NCBI GenBank assembly: GCA_035550295.1
Contig: DASZPJ010000012.1
Location: 1 to 22,534 of the forward strand
From: DASZPJ01 sp035550295
GTDB lineage: Bacteria; Patescibacteriota; Saccharimonadia; Saccharimonadales; UBA4665
Length of the DNA: 22,534 bases
Direction: 5' to 3'
Part shown: piece by piece, positions 21,395 through 22,534 of the stretch
Position numbering within the stretch: position 1 is the first letter of the stretch
Layout of the letters: every line of letters begins with the position of its first letter
The notes under the pieces: generated by a model
Database searches by the model: none
Seen by the model: the letters and a program-made list of their open reading frames with translations, nothing else
What the model was told of the DNA's origin: nothing
Program-made: the position numbers and the translations under genes

Positions 21395-22534
21395 TGGCTA
21401 CCGATAAAGACACCATCTACATCGATATCGATGACGAAATCACCGGCATTATCGATAAATTAAAAGCCAGTGACGGCAAAGTCGTGGCTTTGGTATTGCC
21501 AAAACGGGCCACCGTTTTCCAGAGTATCGTCAATATGAAACTGCTGAAGCGAGCCGCTGATAACGACAAAAAACACGTCGTGCTGATCACTGCCGAAGCC
21601 GGGCTTTTACCACTAGCTGGTGCCGCTGGCGTTCACGTTGCCAAAACCCTGACCAGCAAACCGGAACTACCAGCCGGACCTGACGGCATAGTCGAAGACG
21701 ACGAAGCAGTTCCGGAAGAAGCCAATGATGAACCAGAACTTGATCCTGAGGCTGACGGTGACAAACCAGTTGGCCAATTGGCCGGCGCCCGGGCCGCAGT
21801 TGCGGAAGCCGTCAATCCAACTCCAGCCGTTGGGGATGACGGCGTAGAAACCCTGGAACTCGACGATGACACGCCGCCCGAAGAGGATGAAGAAGTCAAA
21901 ACACGCGATTTCACGCCGCCGCCCAAATCCAAAAAAGACAAAAAGCTGCATGTGCCGAATTTTGAAAACTTCCGCAAGTGGCTGATCATCGCCGGCGTCC
22001 TGCTACTGGTGGTTATTGCCGGCTTCCTGTTCGCTAACTACAACCTGGCCAAAGCGACGATCAACATCAAAACCGATGCCAGCTCGGTTGATGCTAATGC
22101 CGACCTTAGCCTGTCCACAACGGCCCAATCATTCAACCCCGACGGCAACGTTATGCCCGTCAAACTCGAGACCCAAAAGAAAACCTACACCGCCCAAGTC
22201 CCAACCACCGGCCAAACCAACACCGGCGACAAAGCCACCGGTACGGTCACAATCACTGCAACTGAATGTTCAGTATATCCACCCGCCGATATACCAGAAG
22301 GTAGTGGTGTCAGTACGCCTGACGGTCAAACTTACATAACTCAAGAAGACACCACATTTGTCATTTCTGGTAATCCTAAGCACGGCTGCTTCCCTTACCA
22401 GGGTACTTCTCCGACCGACATTACTGCTCAAGCGGGCGGAGCTAGTTATAACGTTCCTGGTGGCACATCTTTCAAGGTAGCTTTTGGAGCTAGTGGTGAA
22501 TATAGCGCGACCGGTTCCGCTTCCGGCGGAACTG
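21394..22534 (+). CDS. Anchored protein with cytoplasmic head and exported baseplate-J-like region (partial)
   Basis: The gene is open to the window end; 380 residues are visible. The ATG overlaps the preceding TAA (TAATG), indicating coupling with the FtsA-like gene. Residues 1-90 form a small alpha/beta domain (YIDIDDEITGIIDKLK, VVALVLPKRATVFQS, HVVLITAEAGLLPLAG). Residues about 90-190 are a very acidic linker rich in D, E, P and A. A basic patch precedes a membrane helix (about 194-214). The exported part (about 215 onward) is Thr/Ser-rich beta sequence with two Cys, including TGDKATGTVTITATEC and STPDGQTYITQEDTTF. Such sequence resembles baseplate-J-like domains reported in this bacterial group. 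That assignment is tentative. It may be an envelope-spanning partner of the actin-like ATPase. Confidence 0.8.
   Translation, partial: MATDKDTIYIDIDDEITGIIDKLKASDGKVVALVLPKRATVFQSIVNMKLLKRAADNDKKHVVLITAEAGLLPLAGAAGVHVAKTLTSKPELPAGPDGIVEDDEAVPEEANDEPELDPEADGDKPVGQLAGARAAVAEAVNPTPAVGDDGVETLELDDDTPPEEDEEVKTRDFTPPPKSKKDKKLHVPNFENFRKWLIIAGVLLLVVIAGFLFANYNLAKATINIKTDASSVDANADLSLSTTAQSFNPDGNVMPVKLETQKKTYTAQVPTTGQTNTGDKATGTVTITATECSVYPPADIPEGSGVSTPDGQTYITQEDTTFVISGNPKHGCFPYQGTSPTDITAQAGGASYNVPGGTSFKVAFGASGEYSATGSASGGT

Noticed and set aside
1..22534. Insertion sequences, prophage or integrase genes
   Set aside because: No transposase, recombinase or terminal repeats were seen. The baseplate-J-like and fibre-like modules occur on membrane-anchored cell proteins rather than in a phage gene order.

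Overview
The window looks like a compact bacterial chromosome segment from the Candidate Phyla Radiation (Patescibacteria), most likely a Saccharibacteria (TM7)-type lineage. This placement is inference from gene content: a divergent F1 operon with overlapping genes, a shortened alanyl-tRNA synthetase, many exported single-anchor beta-rich proteins of kinds common in that group, very short gaps, and TGA used as an ordinary stop (atpF, atpA, atpD). About 21 genes fill 22.5 kb. The longest stretch without a gene is 118 bases (8143-8260), so no gene-free stretch exceeds 300 bases. I see no tRNA, rRNA, CRISPR array, insertion sequence or integrase.

Layout. (1) 5-6261: an F-type ATP synthase operon, b-delta-alpha-gamma-beta-epsilon, with 4-11 base overlaps. 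It is preceded by an exported protein whose C-terminal hairpin resembles subunit c but lacks the ion-binding carboxylate. Subunits a and c are not in the window and could lie upstream. (2) 6258-7295, reverse strand: a membrane-anchored, bactofilin-like or fibre-like surface protein that meets the operon tail to tail with overlapping stops. (3) 7369-12803: five exported proteins. Three are secreted beta-module proteins, followed by a DUF916-like protein with a C-terminal anchor and a PKD-domain protein with a C-terminal anchor. The set resembles the WxL surface loci of Firmicutes. (4) 12910-18813: mnmA, a reverse-strand extracellular calcineurin-like phosphoesterase with changed metal motifs, alaS lacking its C-Ala domain, a Nudix-like protein and a duplicated PQ-loop/SemiSWEET-like membrane protein. 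(5) 18885-22534: a second PKD-anchor protein (paralogue of the one at 11913), an FtsA/PilM-type actin-like ATPase, and a tail-anchored acidic protein with an exported baseplate-J-like region, cut by the window end.

How it works together. The F1 genes encode the soluble motor and stator. The epsilon subunit has no inhibitory C-terminal helices and the beta subunit has lost the usual aromatic adenine pocket, so the enzyme may behave unusually. The surface proteins form a cell-envelope programme. The tRNA genes are housekeeping.

Regulation. Several genes carry TATAAT-like -10 boxes, often extended (TGn), ending 6-9 bases before the start codon. This predicts leaderless or near-leaderless mRNAs. 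Clear Shine-Dalgarno sites are rare: one before the alpha GTG start and one before the DUF916-like gene. Two convergent gene pairs overlap at their stop codons, leaving no room for terminators. A 7-bp tandem repeat (CCAAGAA) occurs in a hairpin upstream of mnmA and again inside the mnmA coding sequence.
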